In this document: positions 42,134-50,315 of the stretch, one piece after another | How the letters are laid out: every line of letters begins with the position of its first letter | Numbering within the stretch: position 1 is the stretch's first letter | Origin: Streptomyces phaeofaciens | GTDB taxonomy: Bacteria > Actinomycetota > Actinomycetes > Streptomycetales > Streptomycetaceae | Length of the DNA: 64,000 nt | Reading direction: 5' to 3' | NCBI RefSeq assembly: GCF_014648915.1 | Contig: NZ_BMSA01000024.1 | Location: forward strand, 1-64,000 | Made by a program: the position numbers and the translations under genes | The notes under the pieces: generated by a model | The model's database searches: none | Told to the model about the DNA's origin: nothing | Seen by the model: only the letters and a program-made list of their open reading frames with translations

Positions 42134-42904
42134 TCAGACGCGGATGACCTGGGGTCCGAGCAGGGAGTAGCGGTGGGCCTCGGCCGAGGGGAGCAGGGTG
42201 CTGGTCACGATCGCCTCCAGCGCGCCGATGTCGGCGAACCGGCAGAAGCTGACCGCGCCGAACTTGGTGTGCACGCCCGCGAAGACCACCCGCCGGGAGG
42301 CCCGTACGGCCTGCGCCTTCACCTCGCCCACGGCCGGGTCGGGCGTGGTCAGGCCGTGTTCGCGGGAGATGCCGTTGGCGCCGATGTAGGCGAGGTCGAC
42401 GACGAAGCCGGCCAGCATCTTCGTCGTCCAGTGGTCGACCGTGGCCAGGGTTCCGGAGCGGACCCGGCCGCCGAGGAGCAGCACGGAGACGTTCTCGGCG
42501 CCGGCGAGCGCGCCCGCCACGGGCAGGGACGCGGTGACCACGGTCAGCGGCCGGCCGGCGGGCAGTGCCTCGGCGATGAGCTGCGGGGTGAAGCCCTCGT
42601 CGACGAAGACCGTCTCGGCGTCCCCGAGCAGTCCGGCGGCCGCGGCGGCGATCCGGCGTTTCTCGGGGACGTGGCTGGTGGCGCGGAAGGCGAGCGTGGT
42701 CTCGAAACCGGCGCTCTCCACGGGGTAGGCGCCGCCGTGCGTGCGGCGCACCAGGCCGTGGTCCTCCAGGGCGCGCAGATCCCGTCGTACGGTCTCCCGG
42801 GCCACGCCCAGTTCGGCGGCGAGCACGGCGACGTCCACCGAGCCGGTGGCGCGTGCGGCGTGCACGATCGCGCGCTGGCGTTCCTCCGCCGTTCTCGGGG
42901 GCAT
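42134..42904 (-). CDS. DeoR/GlpR-family regulator
   Basis: A 256-residue sugar-responsive repressor with an N-terminal DeoR HTH (RQRAIVHAARATGSVDVAVLAAELGVARETVRRDLRALEDHGLVRRTHGGA) and the C-terminal DeoRC sugar-phosphate domain (TVFVDEGFTPQLIAEALP, YIGANGISREHGLTTPDP). The usual ITTDA.. Asp region is present in modified form. ATG 42904 has GAGGTG upstream; an in-frame ATG 42949 lacks one. It lies 150 bp from the uronate dehydrogenase on the same strand, a plausible target. Confidence 0.9.
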   Translation of the reverse strand: MPPRTAEERQRAIVHAARATGSVDVAVLAAELGVARETVRRDLRALEDHGLVRRTHGGAYPVESAGFETTLAFRATSHVPEKRRIAAAAAGLLGDAETVFVDEGFTPQLIAEALPAGRPLTVVTASLPVAGALAGAENVSVLLLGGRVRSGTLATVDHWTTKMLAGFVVDLAYIGANGISREHGLTTPDPAVGEVKAQAVRASRRVVFAGVHTKFGAVSFCRFADIGALEAIVTSTLLPSAEAHRYSLLGPQVIRV

Positions 42905-43054
42905 CTGCGCACCTCGCTTCCTCGCCCGTTCGGGCCCGGTGGGGCCCATGGGGGAAGTCTTGCAGCGGGTGCGCGGCGGTGACCAGGCCTGTTCCGGGCC
43001 CGGTGCTGCCCGGTCGGGTCCGTTCGGATGCCCGTCCGCGCCGCTCCGGGGCCG

Positions 43055-43879
43055 TCAGTACGGCCAGATCGGCGGGTCGCTGACGAAGTGGCCGCCCAGG
43101 TGGGCGTGCGCGATGTTCTCCGGGTCCAGCTCGCCGTGCTCGGCGATCAGCTTCTCGGCGTACGGCTCGGAGTCGTCCTGCGGCTCGTAGCCGAGCGCGC
43201 GTGCCGACGACAGGTCCCACCACAGGCGGGTGTTGGCGGAGGAGCCGTGGACGACGGTGTGTCCGACGTTCTCGGCGGTCAGGGCCGCGTGCAGGAGGCG
43301 GGCGCCGTCGGCCGGGCTCATCCACACCGACAGCATCCGCACGCTGGTGGGTTCGGCGAAGCAGGAGCCGATGCGCACCGACACCGTCTCCAGACCGTGC
43401 TTGTCCCAGTAGAGCTGGGCGAGGTCCTCGCCGAAGGACTTGGACAGGCCGTAGAAGGTGTCCGGGCGGTGCGGGGTGTCGACCGGGATCAGCACGCTCG
43501 GATCAAGAGGCGTGTCGCCCTGGGGCCGGGGGGTGAAGCCGACCGCGTGGTTGGAGGAGGCGAAGACGATCCGTCCGACGCCTTCCTCACGGGCGGCCTC
43601 GTACAGGTGGTAGGTGCCTTCGATGTTGGCCTTGAGGATCTTCTCGAAGGGGGCTTCCAGGGAGATGCCCGCGAGGTGGATGATCGCGTCGACGCCCCGG
43701 ACCGCCTCCCGGACGGCCTCCCGGTCGGCGAGGTCCGCGGTGATCGCGTCCGGCTCGCCCTCGACCGGGCGCAGGTCGAACAGGCGCAGCTCGTAGCCGT
43801 ACGCGGGGAGCAGCTCTCGCATCAGGGTGCCGAGGCCGCCGGCGGCGCCGGTGAGCAGGACGGTGCGGGGAGCGGGCAT
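43055..43879 (-). CDS. udh: Uronate dehydrogenase-like SDR/epimerase-family protein
   Basis: A 274-residue NAD-dependent short-chain dehydrogenase of the Udh type. Rossmann motif TGAAGGLGTLM, IIHLAGISLEAPFEKILKAN, FASSNHAVGF, and the catalytic Tyr-x3-Lys in YGLSKSFGE. Udh oxidises galacturonate or glucuronate to the aldarate lactone, the first step of oxidative uronate breakdown. GGAG precedes ATG 43879. Its promoter at 43974-44003 faces the dehydratase operon across a 263-bp gap, and both act in the same pathway. Confidence 0.85.
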   Translation of the reverse strand: MPAPRTVLLTGAAGGLGTLMRELLPAYGYELRLFDLRPVEGEPDAITADLADREAVREAVRGVDAIIHLAGISLEAPFEKILKANIEGTYHLYEAAREEGVGRIVFASSNHAVGFTPRPQGDTPLDPSVLIPVDTPHRPDTFYGLSKSFGEDLAQLYWDKHGLETVSVRIGSCFAEPTSVRMLSVWMSPADGARLLHAALTAENVGHTVVHGSSANTRLWWDLSSARALGYEPQDDSEPYAEKLIAEHGELDPENIAHAHLGGHFVSDPPIWPY

Positions 43880-43943
43880 CCTCGGGTCTCCTTGGAGTCG
43901 ACGGCCGGACCGTCGGCCGTGTGCACGGATGCGTGCACGGCCG

Positions 43944-43973
43944 CATCCATGGACGCTATTCACATGCATGGAC
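43944..43973. promoter_or_regulatory. Direct repeats in the udh leader (operator candidate)
   Basis: CATCCATGGAC (43944-43954) and CATGCATGGAC (43963-43973) match at 10 of 11 positions, 19 bp apart, just downstream of the udh promoter. A regulator bound here could roadblock udh and also affect the divergent operon. Confidence 0.55.
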
Positions 43974-44003
43974 ACGCTAGGGATCTCCCGCGCCCCTCGT
44001 CAA
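43974..44003 (-). promoter_or_regulatory. udh promoter
   Basis: On the minus strand TTGACG (44003-43998), 18 bp, then TAGCGT (43979-43974) is a near-ideal housekeeping promoter, about 95 bp before ATG 43879. Confidence 0.75.
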
Positions 44004-44142
44004 GTGTGCCGGGGACCTGGCAGTTCCGCTCGTAAGGTGCCGCGTCCGAGCTTGACCGGGGCAGAAAGGGCTTCATAGGGTGAGCCTGTTCAGAAATGTG
44101 GACACCGGTCAGATGAACGCACGCGTCGTCCTAGGGAGAGCC

Positions 44143-45084
44143 GTGACGTCAGCCCCGCTCGCCGCCCGCCTCCAGGTCCCCAGCGGACCGCTGTTCTTCC
44201 CCGTCACGGCCTACGGACCCGACGGCTCCCTCGACCTCGACACCTACCGCGCGCACGTCCGCGGCGGGGTCGAGGCCGGCGCGGCGGCGGTCTTCGCCTG
44301 CTGCGGCACCGGGGAGTTCCACGCGCTGACACCGGAGGAGTTCGAGGCCTGCGTACGGGCCGCGGTGGCGGAGACCGCCGGCCGGGTGCCGGTCGTGGCG
44401 GGTGCCGGCTACGGGACCGCCCTCGCCGTGCGCTACGCGCGGCTCGCCGAGGCCGCCGGGGCGGACGGACTCCTCGCGATGCCGCCGTACCTGGTCGTCG
44501 CCGCCCAGGAGGGCCTGCTGCGGCACTACCGCGAGCTGGCCGCCGCGACCTCCCTGCCGGTGATCGTCTACCAGCGCGACAACGCCGTTTTCACCCCGGA
44601 GACCGTCGTCGGACTCGCCCGGACCGAGGGGATCGTCGGCCTCAAGGACGGCCTCGGCGACCTCGACCTGATGCAGCGGATCGTCAGCGCCGTGCGCACC
44701 GAGGTCCCCGGCGACTTCCTCTACTTCAACGGCCTGCCGACCGCCGAGCAGACCCAGCTCGCCTACCGCGCGCTCGGCGTCACGCTCTACTCCTCCGCCG
44801 TGTTCTGCTTCGCCCCCGAGATCGCCCTCGCCTTCCACCGGGCGCTCGCCACCGGCGACGACACCACCGTCCACCGCCTCCTCGACGGCTTCTACCGGCC
44901 GTTCGTCGAACTGCGGGCCCAGGGTCGCGGGTACGCCGTGGCCCTCGTCAAGGCCGGCGTCCGGCTGCGCGGGCTCGATGTGGGCGAAGTCCGCCCGCCG
45001 CTGAGCGAACCGAGCGAGGATCACGTCAAACAGCTCGCTCAGCTGATCGAGCGCGGCCACGCGCTCCTGGAGGAGGCACGGTGA
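44143..45084 (+). CDS. 5-Dehydro-4-deoxyglucarate dehydratase (DapA family)
   Basis: A 313-residue Schiff-base dehydratase/decarboxylase that turns 5-keto-4-deoxyglucarate into 2-oxoglutarate semialdehyde. It has SGPLFFPVTAYGPDGSLDL, the family CCGTGEFHAL in place of GTTGE, Tyr in VIVYQRDN and the lysine in GLKDGLGDLDLM. GTG 44143 is chosen for GGGAGA upstream; an open frame from 44080 lacks one. It follows udh logically but the galactarate dehydratase step between them is not clearly encoded here. It overlaps the next gene by 4 nt. Confidence 0.88.
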   Translation: MTSAPLAARLQVPSGPLFFPVTAYGPDGSLDLDTYRAHVRGGVEAGAAAVFACCGTGEFHALTPEEFEACVRAAVAETAGRVPVVAGAGYGTALAVRYARLAEAAGADGLLAMPPYLVVAAQEGLLRHYRELAAATSLPVIVYQRDNAVFTPETVVGLARTEGIVGLKDGLGDLDLMQRIVSAVRTEVPGDFLYFNGLPTAEQTQLAYRALGVTLYSSAVFCFAPEIALAFHRALATGDDTTVHRLLDGFYRPFVELRAQGRGYAVALVKAGVRLRGLDVGEVRPPLSEPSEDHVKQLAQLIERGHALLEEAR

Positions 45085-46247
45085 AGGCGTCGGCGTTCGT
45101 CTACCCCTGGGACGTCAACGGCGATCCCGCGGCCCCGGCCAGGATCGCCGGCCTCGGCGTGGAGCAGGTGACGCTCGCCGCCGCCTACCACTCCACCCGC
45201 GCCCTCACCCCCCGCCACCCGCGCCACCGCATCGTCACCGCCGAGCACGCGGCCGTGCTGTACCCGACGGACGACCGCTGGGAGGGCCGGCAGCTGCGCC
45301 CGTACGCGGCCGGCGACTGGGCCCCGGGCGACGCCTACGGCGAGGCCGCCGCCGCGCTCGCCGAGGCCGGTCTCGAGGTGCACACCTGGGTGGTCCTCGC
45401 GCACAACTCCCGACTGGGAGCCGAACACCCGGACACCTCCGTCGTCAACGCCCACGGCGACCGCTACCCCTGGGCGCCGTGCATCGCGCAGCCCGCCACC
45501 CGCGCGTACCTCGTCGACCTCGCCGCCGAGGCCGCCGTGCGCCCCGGCGCGCGCGGCACCGAACTGGAGTCCCTCGGCTGGTACGGCCTCCAGCACCTGC
45601 ACGCCCACGACAAGACCGGCGGGGTCGGCCTCGGCGACGCCGCGACGTACCTGATGGCCCTCTGCTTCTGCCCGGCCTGCCGGGCCGGGTACGGCGAGCA
45701 GGGCCTGGACGCCGACGTGCTCGCCGCCGCCGTACGGGACGCGCTGGAGCCGGTGTGGCGGGGGGCGACGGACGGCGGGGGAGGCTGGGCCGGCGTCGAG
45801 AAGCTGCTGGGGGCGGAGGGTGCGGCGGCCACGCGCGCGTGGCGCGACACCACCGCCCGCACGCTCCAGGAGACGGCGGTCCGGGCGGTCCGGGCGGCCG
45901 CCCCGGAGGGCTTCCAGGTGCTGCTGCACGCCGACCCCGTGACGCACCACGTCGGCGCCAACCCGGGGGTCGACCCCGCGCACATCCTGTCCGTCGCCGA
46001 CGGGGTCGTGGTGCCGTGCGCGGGCGGGCCCGGCCTGCTGACGCCCTTCGCCGAGCAGGGACGGGACGGCGCGGTCCTCGCCGCCAACCTCGGCGTGGTG
46101 TCAGGGATGGGCGGCAGCCCGGGGACGCTCGCGTCGGACACGGCCCGCGCGCGGGAGCGGGGGGCCACGGAGATCCGGCTGTATCACGCGGGGTTGGCGT
46201 CGGACGGGGACCTCGCGGCCGTACGGGAGGCGCTGGCCGCGCGCTGA
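45081..46247 (+). CDS. Uncharacterised TIM-barrel-like protein, 388 aa
   Basis: A cytoplasmic protein translated in coupling with the dehydratase (GTGA). The pattern FVYPWDVNG, TWVVLAHNSRLG, RAYLVDLAAE, and ADGVVVPCAG suggests a (beta/alpha)8 barrel like glycoside hydrolase relatives, with CFCPACRAGYG resembling the cysteine segment found in bacterial hypothetical glycosidases. No catalytic pair can be named. It could act on uronate-derived sugars given its operon. Its last 64 bp overlap the end of the convergent MFS gene. Confidence 0.75.
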   Translation: MKASAFVYPWDVNGDPAAPARIAGLGVEQVTLAAAYHSTRALTPRHPRHRIVTAEHAAVLYPTDDRWEGRQLRPYAAGDWAPGDAYGEAAAALAEAGLEVHTWVVLAHNSRLGAEHPDTSVVNAHGDRYPWAPCIAQPATRAYLVDLAAEAAVRPGARGTELESLGWYGLQHLHAHDKTGGVGLGDAATYLMALCFCPACRAGYGEQGLDADVLAAAVRDALEPVWRGATDGGGGWAGVEKLLGAEGAAATRAWRDTTARTLQETAVRAVRAAAPEGFQVLLHADPVTHHVGANPGVDPAHILSVADGVVVPCAGGPGLLTPFAEQGRDGAVLAANLGVVSGMGGSPGTLASDTARARERGATEIRLYHAGLASDGDLAAVREALAAR

Positions 46248-47416
46248 GCGAGCGGCACGGTCGCCGCCAGCAGCCCCAGACCGCCGAGGAGCAGCAGCGG
46301 CGGCAGCTTCACCGCATCGACCAGGCCCGCCCCGGCCGCCAGCCCGATCACGTTCGGTGCGAACAGCAGGGTGTCGGCGGTGCCGCTCACCCGGCCCAGC
46401 AGCGGCCCCGGCGCCTCCTGCTGCACGGCCGTCAGCGCGGCGATCAGCACACAGGGCAGCCCCGCCCCGATCGCCGCGCCGCACACCAGCGCCACCGCGT
46501 CGAGGGGGATCGCGCGGGCGGCGACCGCGACGGCCGTGAGGGCGATCCCGCACGCGGCGAACCGGCGCTCCCCCAGCCGCCGCAGCGCGGGCCCCGAGAC
46601 CAGCCCGACCGCGACCGAACCGGCGCCCTGCGCGGCGTACAGCGCGCCGGTGTACGCGGGGGAGTGGCCGAGGCGCTCGACGACCGCGTAGATCAGCGCC
46701 CCGTTGAACCCGGCGCACAGCATGACCGCACCGCCCGCCAGGACCAGCGGGCGCAGCCGGGGATGCCCCCACAGGAAGCGGGTGCCCTCCGCGGTCCGCT
46801 CCCGCAGACCGAGCGCCGACGGCGCCGGCCGTTCCTCACGCACCCGCAGGCACGCGTACAGCCCCGCCGCGCACACGAAGCTCGCCGCGTCCAGCAGGGC
46901 CACGCTGGGGCCGCCGTACGCCGCGTAGACGCCGGCGCCGGCCAGGGGGGCGAGCAGCTTCATGCCCTCGACGGCCGTGGTGCGCAGCCCGTTGAAGTCG
47001 CCGAGCAGCTCCGGGGCCACGGCGGCGGCGACGAGCGCGGACTTGGCCGCCTCGTGCACGACGGCGGCGGCGCCGTACAGGAACAGCACGGTGAGCAGCA
47101 GCCACAGCCGGCCGGGGGAGTCGACGGTGACCAGGGTGGGCAGCAGGGCCGCCGGGAGCAGGTTGAGCGCGATCATCAGGGGGCGGCGGCGGGTCAGGTC
47201 GGCGAGGGTGCCCAGGGCCGGGCCGGCCAGGGTGGGGGCCCACAGGGCGAGCACGCACAGCGCCGCGAGGCCGTTCGAGCCGGTGAGGTCCTTGACCCAC
47301 ACACCGGAGGCCAGCCACAGCGCGGAGGTGCCGAACCCGGAGACCACCAGGGCGGCCAGGCAGAGCGCCGCGTCCCGGTCCCGCAGGACGCGCACCACGG
47401 TCCAATTCGGTGTCAT
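46184..47416 (-). CDS. MFS transporter
   Basis: A 410-residue, twelve-segment major facilitator protein of the DHA3/multidrug type. The first helix pair is ALVVSGFGTSALWLASGVWV and the loop 2-3 motif is GTLADLTRRRPLM. The second half starts near LVLAGGAVMLCAGFNGALIYAV. Substrate unknown. ATG 47416. Its 3' end overlaps the convergent gene by 64 bp, so antisense interference between the two transcripts is possible. Confidence 0.9.
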   Translation of the reverse strand: MTPNWTVVRVLRDRDAALCLAALVVSGFGTSALWLASGVWVKDLTGSNGLAALCVLALWAPTLAGPALGTLADLTRRRPLMIALNLLPAALLPTLVTVDSPGRLWLLLTVLFLYGAAAVVHEAAKSALVAAAVAPELLGDFNGLRTTAVEGMKLLAPLAGAGVYAAYGGPSVALLDAASFVCAAGLYACLRVREERPAPSALGLRERTAEGTRFLWGHPRLRPLVLAGGAVMLCAGFNGALIYAVVERLGHSPAYTGALYAAQGAGSVAVGLVSGPALRRLGERRFAACGIALTAVAVAARAIPLDAVALVCGAAIGAGLPCVLIAALTAVQQEAPGPLLGRVSGTADTLLFAPNVIGLAAGAGLVDAVKLPPLLLLGGLGLLAATVPLAQRAASASRTAARSPSDANPA

Positions 47417-47539
47417 GCCAGGTCATCATGGGTCTGAGGCGGGGGCCGCGGCATCGGGCATCCGCCCTATCCGTGGACCCGGCGCGCTCCGTCCCGCGCC
47501 CGTGCGATGAGTTTCCGGGCCGCCGCCGGTCCACCTCAT

Positions 47540-48151
47540 ATGACCGACACCGACACCACGACCCTTCTCGACCTCGGACCGCAGACCCGGATCCTGGCGC
47601 GCCTCGCGGACGGCGTGCGCGAGGACCGGCTCACGGACGGCACCCCCTGCCCCGCGTACGCCGTGCGCAACCTGCTCGGCCATCTGTCCGGCCTCGCCCT
47701 CGCCTTCCGTGACGCCGGCCGCAAGGACCTGGGCGTCACCACCGACACCAGCCCGCAGACGGCCCTGCCGGACATCGGGCCCGGCTGGCGCGCGGAACTG
47801 CCCGTACTCCTCGACGAACTCGCCGCCGCCTGGCGCGACCCGGCCGCCTGGACCGGCATGACCCGCGCGGGCGGCGTCGACCTGCCCGGCGCGGTCGCCG
47901 GTGCCGTCGCCGTCGACGAACTGGTCGTTCACGGCTGGGACCTGGCCCGGGCCACCGGCCAGACGTACGCGCCGGACCCGGCCGCGCTGCGGGCGTGCCA
48001 CGACTTCCTGCTGGCGTCCGTCGACGACCCCGGCCGCGGCAGCATCTTCGGGCCCGTCGTCCCGGTGCCGGCGGACGCGCCGCTGCTCGACCGGGCGATC
48101 GGGCTGAGCGGGCGCGACCCGGGCTGGACGCCCGGTCCGCGGACCCCGTGA
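47540..48151 (+). CDS. TIGR03086-type DinB-like metal-binding protein
   Basis: A 203-residue protein of the mycothiol-dependent maleylpyruvate isomerase / DinB superfamily. It has the TPCPAYAVRNLLGHLSGLALAF block, whose His and the later DELVVHGWDLARATG give the three-His metal site. Actinobacterial members probably bind mycothiol; the substrate is unknown. ATG 47540 is chosen to match the family start, with ATG 47507 as alternative. The stop lies inside a 29-bp tandem repeat. Confidence 0.85.
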   Translation: MTDTDTTTLLDLGPQTRILARLADGVREDRLTDGTPCPAYAVRNLLGHLSGLALAFRDAGRKDLGVTTDTSPQTALPDIGPGWRAELPVLLDELAAAWRDPAAWTGMTRAGGVDLPGAVAGAVAVDELVVHGWDLARATGQTYAPDPAALRACHDFLLASVDDPGRGSIFGPVVPVPADAPLLDRAIGLSGRDPGWTPGPRTP

Positions 48152-48279
48152 GCGGGCCCGCCGGTCTGTGGACCCCGTGAGCGGGCCCCGTCGTTCCGCG
48201 GGCCCCGTGAGTGGGCCCGCCGGTCCGCGGACCCTGCGAGTGGGCCCGTCGTTCCGCGGACCCCGTGAGCGGGCCCGTC
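48134..48279. repeat. 29-bp tandem repeat spanning a stop codon
   Basis: Five units of 29-30 bp start at 48134, 48163, 48193, 48222 and 48251, each with a GACCCCGTGAGCGGGCCC-like core. The first unit encodes the last residues (GPRTP) and TGA of the preceding gene. Confidence 0.9.
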
Positions 48280-48419
48280 GTCCCGATGCCGCCCCGCGTG
48301 CCGCTGCCCGAGCGGGCGGTCGGGCAGCGCGGCCACGACCCCGGGCCGGACGCCACGGCTGGGGACGCCGTGGGTCCGGCCCGGCCGGAACCCGGGCCGG
48401 ACGTTCCGCTCGCGGACCC

Positions 48420-48605
48420 CGTGAGTCCGGCGGGGGCCGGTGAGTCCGGGCGGGGGCCGGTGAGTCCGGGCGGGGCCCGGTGAGCCCGGCAGGGTCGGCG
48501 AGTCCGGCAGGGGCCGGTGAGTCGGGGCGGACCCCGTGAGTCCGGCAGGGACCCGCGAGCCCGGCAGGGGCCGGTGAGTCCGGCAGGGACCCGTGAGCCC
48601 GGCGG
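48420..48605. repeat. Degenerate 18-20 bp GTGAGTCCGG repeats
   Basis: About nine loosely spaced units around GTGAGTCCGGCAGGG fill the rest of the 550-bp gap before the MBL gene. The 48280-48419 stretch between the two blocks shows no gene. The sequence from 48606 to 48702 is presumably the MBL promoter region. Confidence 0.75.
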
Positions 48606-48702
48606 GGCGAGCGGGCCAGCCGCCGTACACGACCCGGTCGGCCGGGCGTAGACCGGCGTAATCACGGCGCGTCCGGCAGGGGCGAAACGTACGCTCCCCA
48701 CC

Positions 48703-49464
48703 ATGCCCCTCAGCCTCACCGTCCTCGGTACCGCCTCCCCGCACCCCGGTCCCGGCCGTCCCTGCTCCGGCTATCTGCTGCGCGGGGCGGGGGCCGAGGT
48801 GTGGGTGGACGCGGGACCGGGAACGTTCGCGGAGTTGCAGCGGCACACGGATCCGGAGCGGCTCACGGCCATCTGGATCTCCCATCTCCACGCCGACCAC
48901 AGCGCCGATCTCCTCGCCGCCGCCTACGCGTTCGCCTTCGGCGGGCTCACCCCGCCGGTCCCGGTCCCGGTGTACGCGCCCCTGGACTGCGCCCGGCGCC
49001 TCGCGGGCTTCTTCGGGCGTCCCGACGTACGGTTCCTCAGCGGCGTCTTCGACTTCCGCGCCCTACATGACGGCCACACCGTCCGGCACTGGAACCTGCG
49101 GCTCACCTCCCGCGCGGTCACCCACGACACCGAGGCCTACGGGCTGCGCGCCGAGTGCCAGGGCAGCGTTCTCGCCTACTCGGGGGACAGCGGGCCGTGC
49201 GACGCGCTCACCGAACTCGCCTCCGGGGCGGATCTGTTCCTGTGCGAGGCCGACATCGACAGCCATCGCGAGAGCGAAGGGTCGCAAGCGGTGCATCTGA
49301 CCCCGGAGGACGCCGGTGACGCGGCCCGCAAGGCGGGCGTGCGCGAACTGTTCGTCACCCATGTCGGACCCACGCTCACCCGCGAGGCGGCGACCGCCCG
49401 CGCCGCGGCGGCCTTCGGCGGGCCGACCCGCACGGCACGCGAGGGCGAGACCATCCCCCTCTGA
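48703..49464 (+). CDS. MBL-fold metallo-hydrolase
   Basis: A 253-residue metallo-beta-lactamase fold protein, RNase Z/phosphodiesterase-like. The zinc motif is SHLHADHSAD, with further ligands at RAVTHDTEAYG, VLAYSGDSGPCD and FVTHVGPT. The opening LTVLGTASPHPGPGRPCSGYLL is typical of the family. The substrate is unknown. ATG 48703 stands alone, with no operon partners. Confidence 0.9.
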   Translation: MPLSLTVLGTASPHPGPGRPCSGYLLRGAGAEVWVDAGPGTFAELQRHTDPERLTAIWISHLHADHSADLLAAAYAFAFGGLTPPVPVPVYAPLDCARRLAGFFGRPDVRFLSGVFDFRALHDGHTVRHWNLRLTSRAVTHDTEAYGLRAECQGSVLAYSGDSGPCDALTELASGADLFLCEADIDSHRESEGSQAVHLTPEDAGDAARKAGVRELFVTHVGPTLTREAATARAAAAFGGPTRTAREGETIPL

Positions 49465-49541
49465 CCGCGCGCACGCCCCGTCCGGCCGTGTCCCGCCCGG
49501 CGCCGCGGGCGCAGTAATCACGACTTCCTCTGTCAGAAGCA

Positions 49542-49570
49542 TTGACGAAACACAGGCGCCCTCCTACCTT
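49542..49570 (+). promoter_or_regulatory. Promoter of the arabinonate/ABC operon
   Basis: TTGACG (49542-49547), 17 bp, then TACCTT (49565-49570), about 75 bp before the GntR start. Confidence 0.6.
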
Positions 49571-49590
49571 CAACCGCGTCGTACTTCGTA

Positions 49591-49634
49591 CGTCATATAT
49601 GAGACGCGATACGTGAGATCCGATACGTGAGATC
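49591..49634. promoter_or_regulatory. Operator region before the GntR gene
   Basis: An inverted repeat CGTC-N8-GACG (49591-49606) is followed by two exact 14-bp direct repeats CGATACGTGAGATC (49607-49620 and 49621-49634). They lie in the leader of the GntR gene and are likely bound by its product. Confidence 0.6.
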
Positions 49635-49646
49635 CGAGAGGCGCGC

Positions 49647-50315
49647 ATGACCTCTGTGCCCACGCCGATCCCCTCCCGCACGCAGTACGTGCTGGAGGAG
49701 ATCAAACGCCGCATCCTCACCGGGCGGCTGACGCCGGGTCAGGCCCTGGTGGAGACCGAGCTGGCCGCGCAGTTCGGGGTGTCCAAGACCCCGGTGCGCG
49801 AGGCGCTCAAGACCCTGGCCGGCACCGGACTGGTCGTCATGAGCCAGTACAAGGGCGTCACGGTGCGCATGGTGGACGCGGACATGGCGCGCGAGGTCTA
49901 CGACGTGCGGCTGCTCCTCGAACCCGAGGCGCTCAAGCGGGCCGTCCGCCGCGGTGCCTCCCTCGACGCGGCCCGGGACGCGCTGACCCGGGCCGACGAC
50001 GCGACCGACACCGCCGAACGCTCCCTGGCCAACCGGGAGTTCCACCGCGCCCTGTACCTGCCGTGCGGCAACCCGCTGCTCGGCCGGATGCTCGACGAGG
50101 TCCGCGACCAGGCCGCCCTGGTCTCCGCCGTCGCCTGGGCCGCCTCGCCCTCCTGGGAGCGGGAGGCCGGTGAGCACCGGGAGATCCTGCGGCTCGCCCT
50201 GGCCGGCGACGCGGACGGCGCGGCCCGCGCCCTGCACGCCCACATCGCGTCCTTCGTGCACCGGGCGTTCCCCGAGACCGCCACGGAGAACCAGACAGAG
50301 GAAGGTCAGGAATGA
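49647..50315 (+). CDS. GntR-family (FCD domain) regulator of the sugar-acid operon
   Basis: A 222-residue FadR-subfamily regulator with HTH (YVLEEIKRRILTGRLTPGQALV...LAAQFGVSKTPVREALKTLAGTGLV) and FCD domain (VYDVRLLLEPEALKRAV ... REFHRALYLPCGN ... HREILRLAL). It heads a long operon, with a 4-nt overlap to the DapA-like gene. It is likely the local repressor responding to a sugar acid. Confidence 0.92.
   Translation: MTSVPTPIPSRTQYVLEEIKRRILTGRLTPGQALVETELAAQFGVSKTPVREALKTLAGTGLVVMSQYKGVTVRMVDADMAREVYDVRLLLEPEALKRAVRRGASLDAARDALTRADDATDTAERSLANREFHRALYLPCGNPLLGRMLDEVRDQAALVSAVAWAASPSWEREAGEHREILRLALAGDADGAARALHAHIASFVHRAFPETATENQTEEGQE

Noticed and set aside
42048..43325. 821-aa extension of the TerD frame
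   Set aside because: The extra residues are an Arg/Pro-rich shadow of the DeoR and udh genes; TerD homology starts only after 42047.
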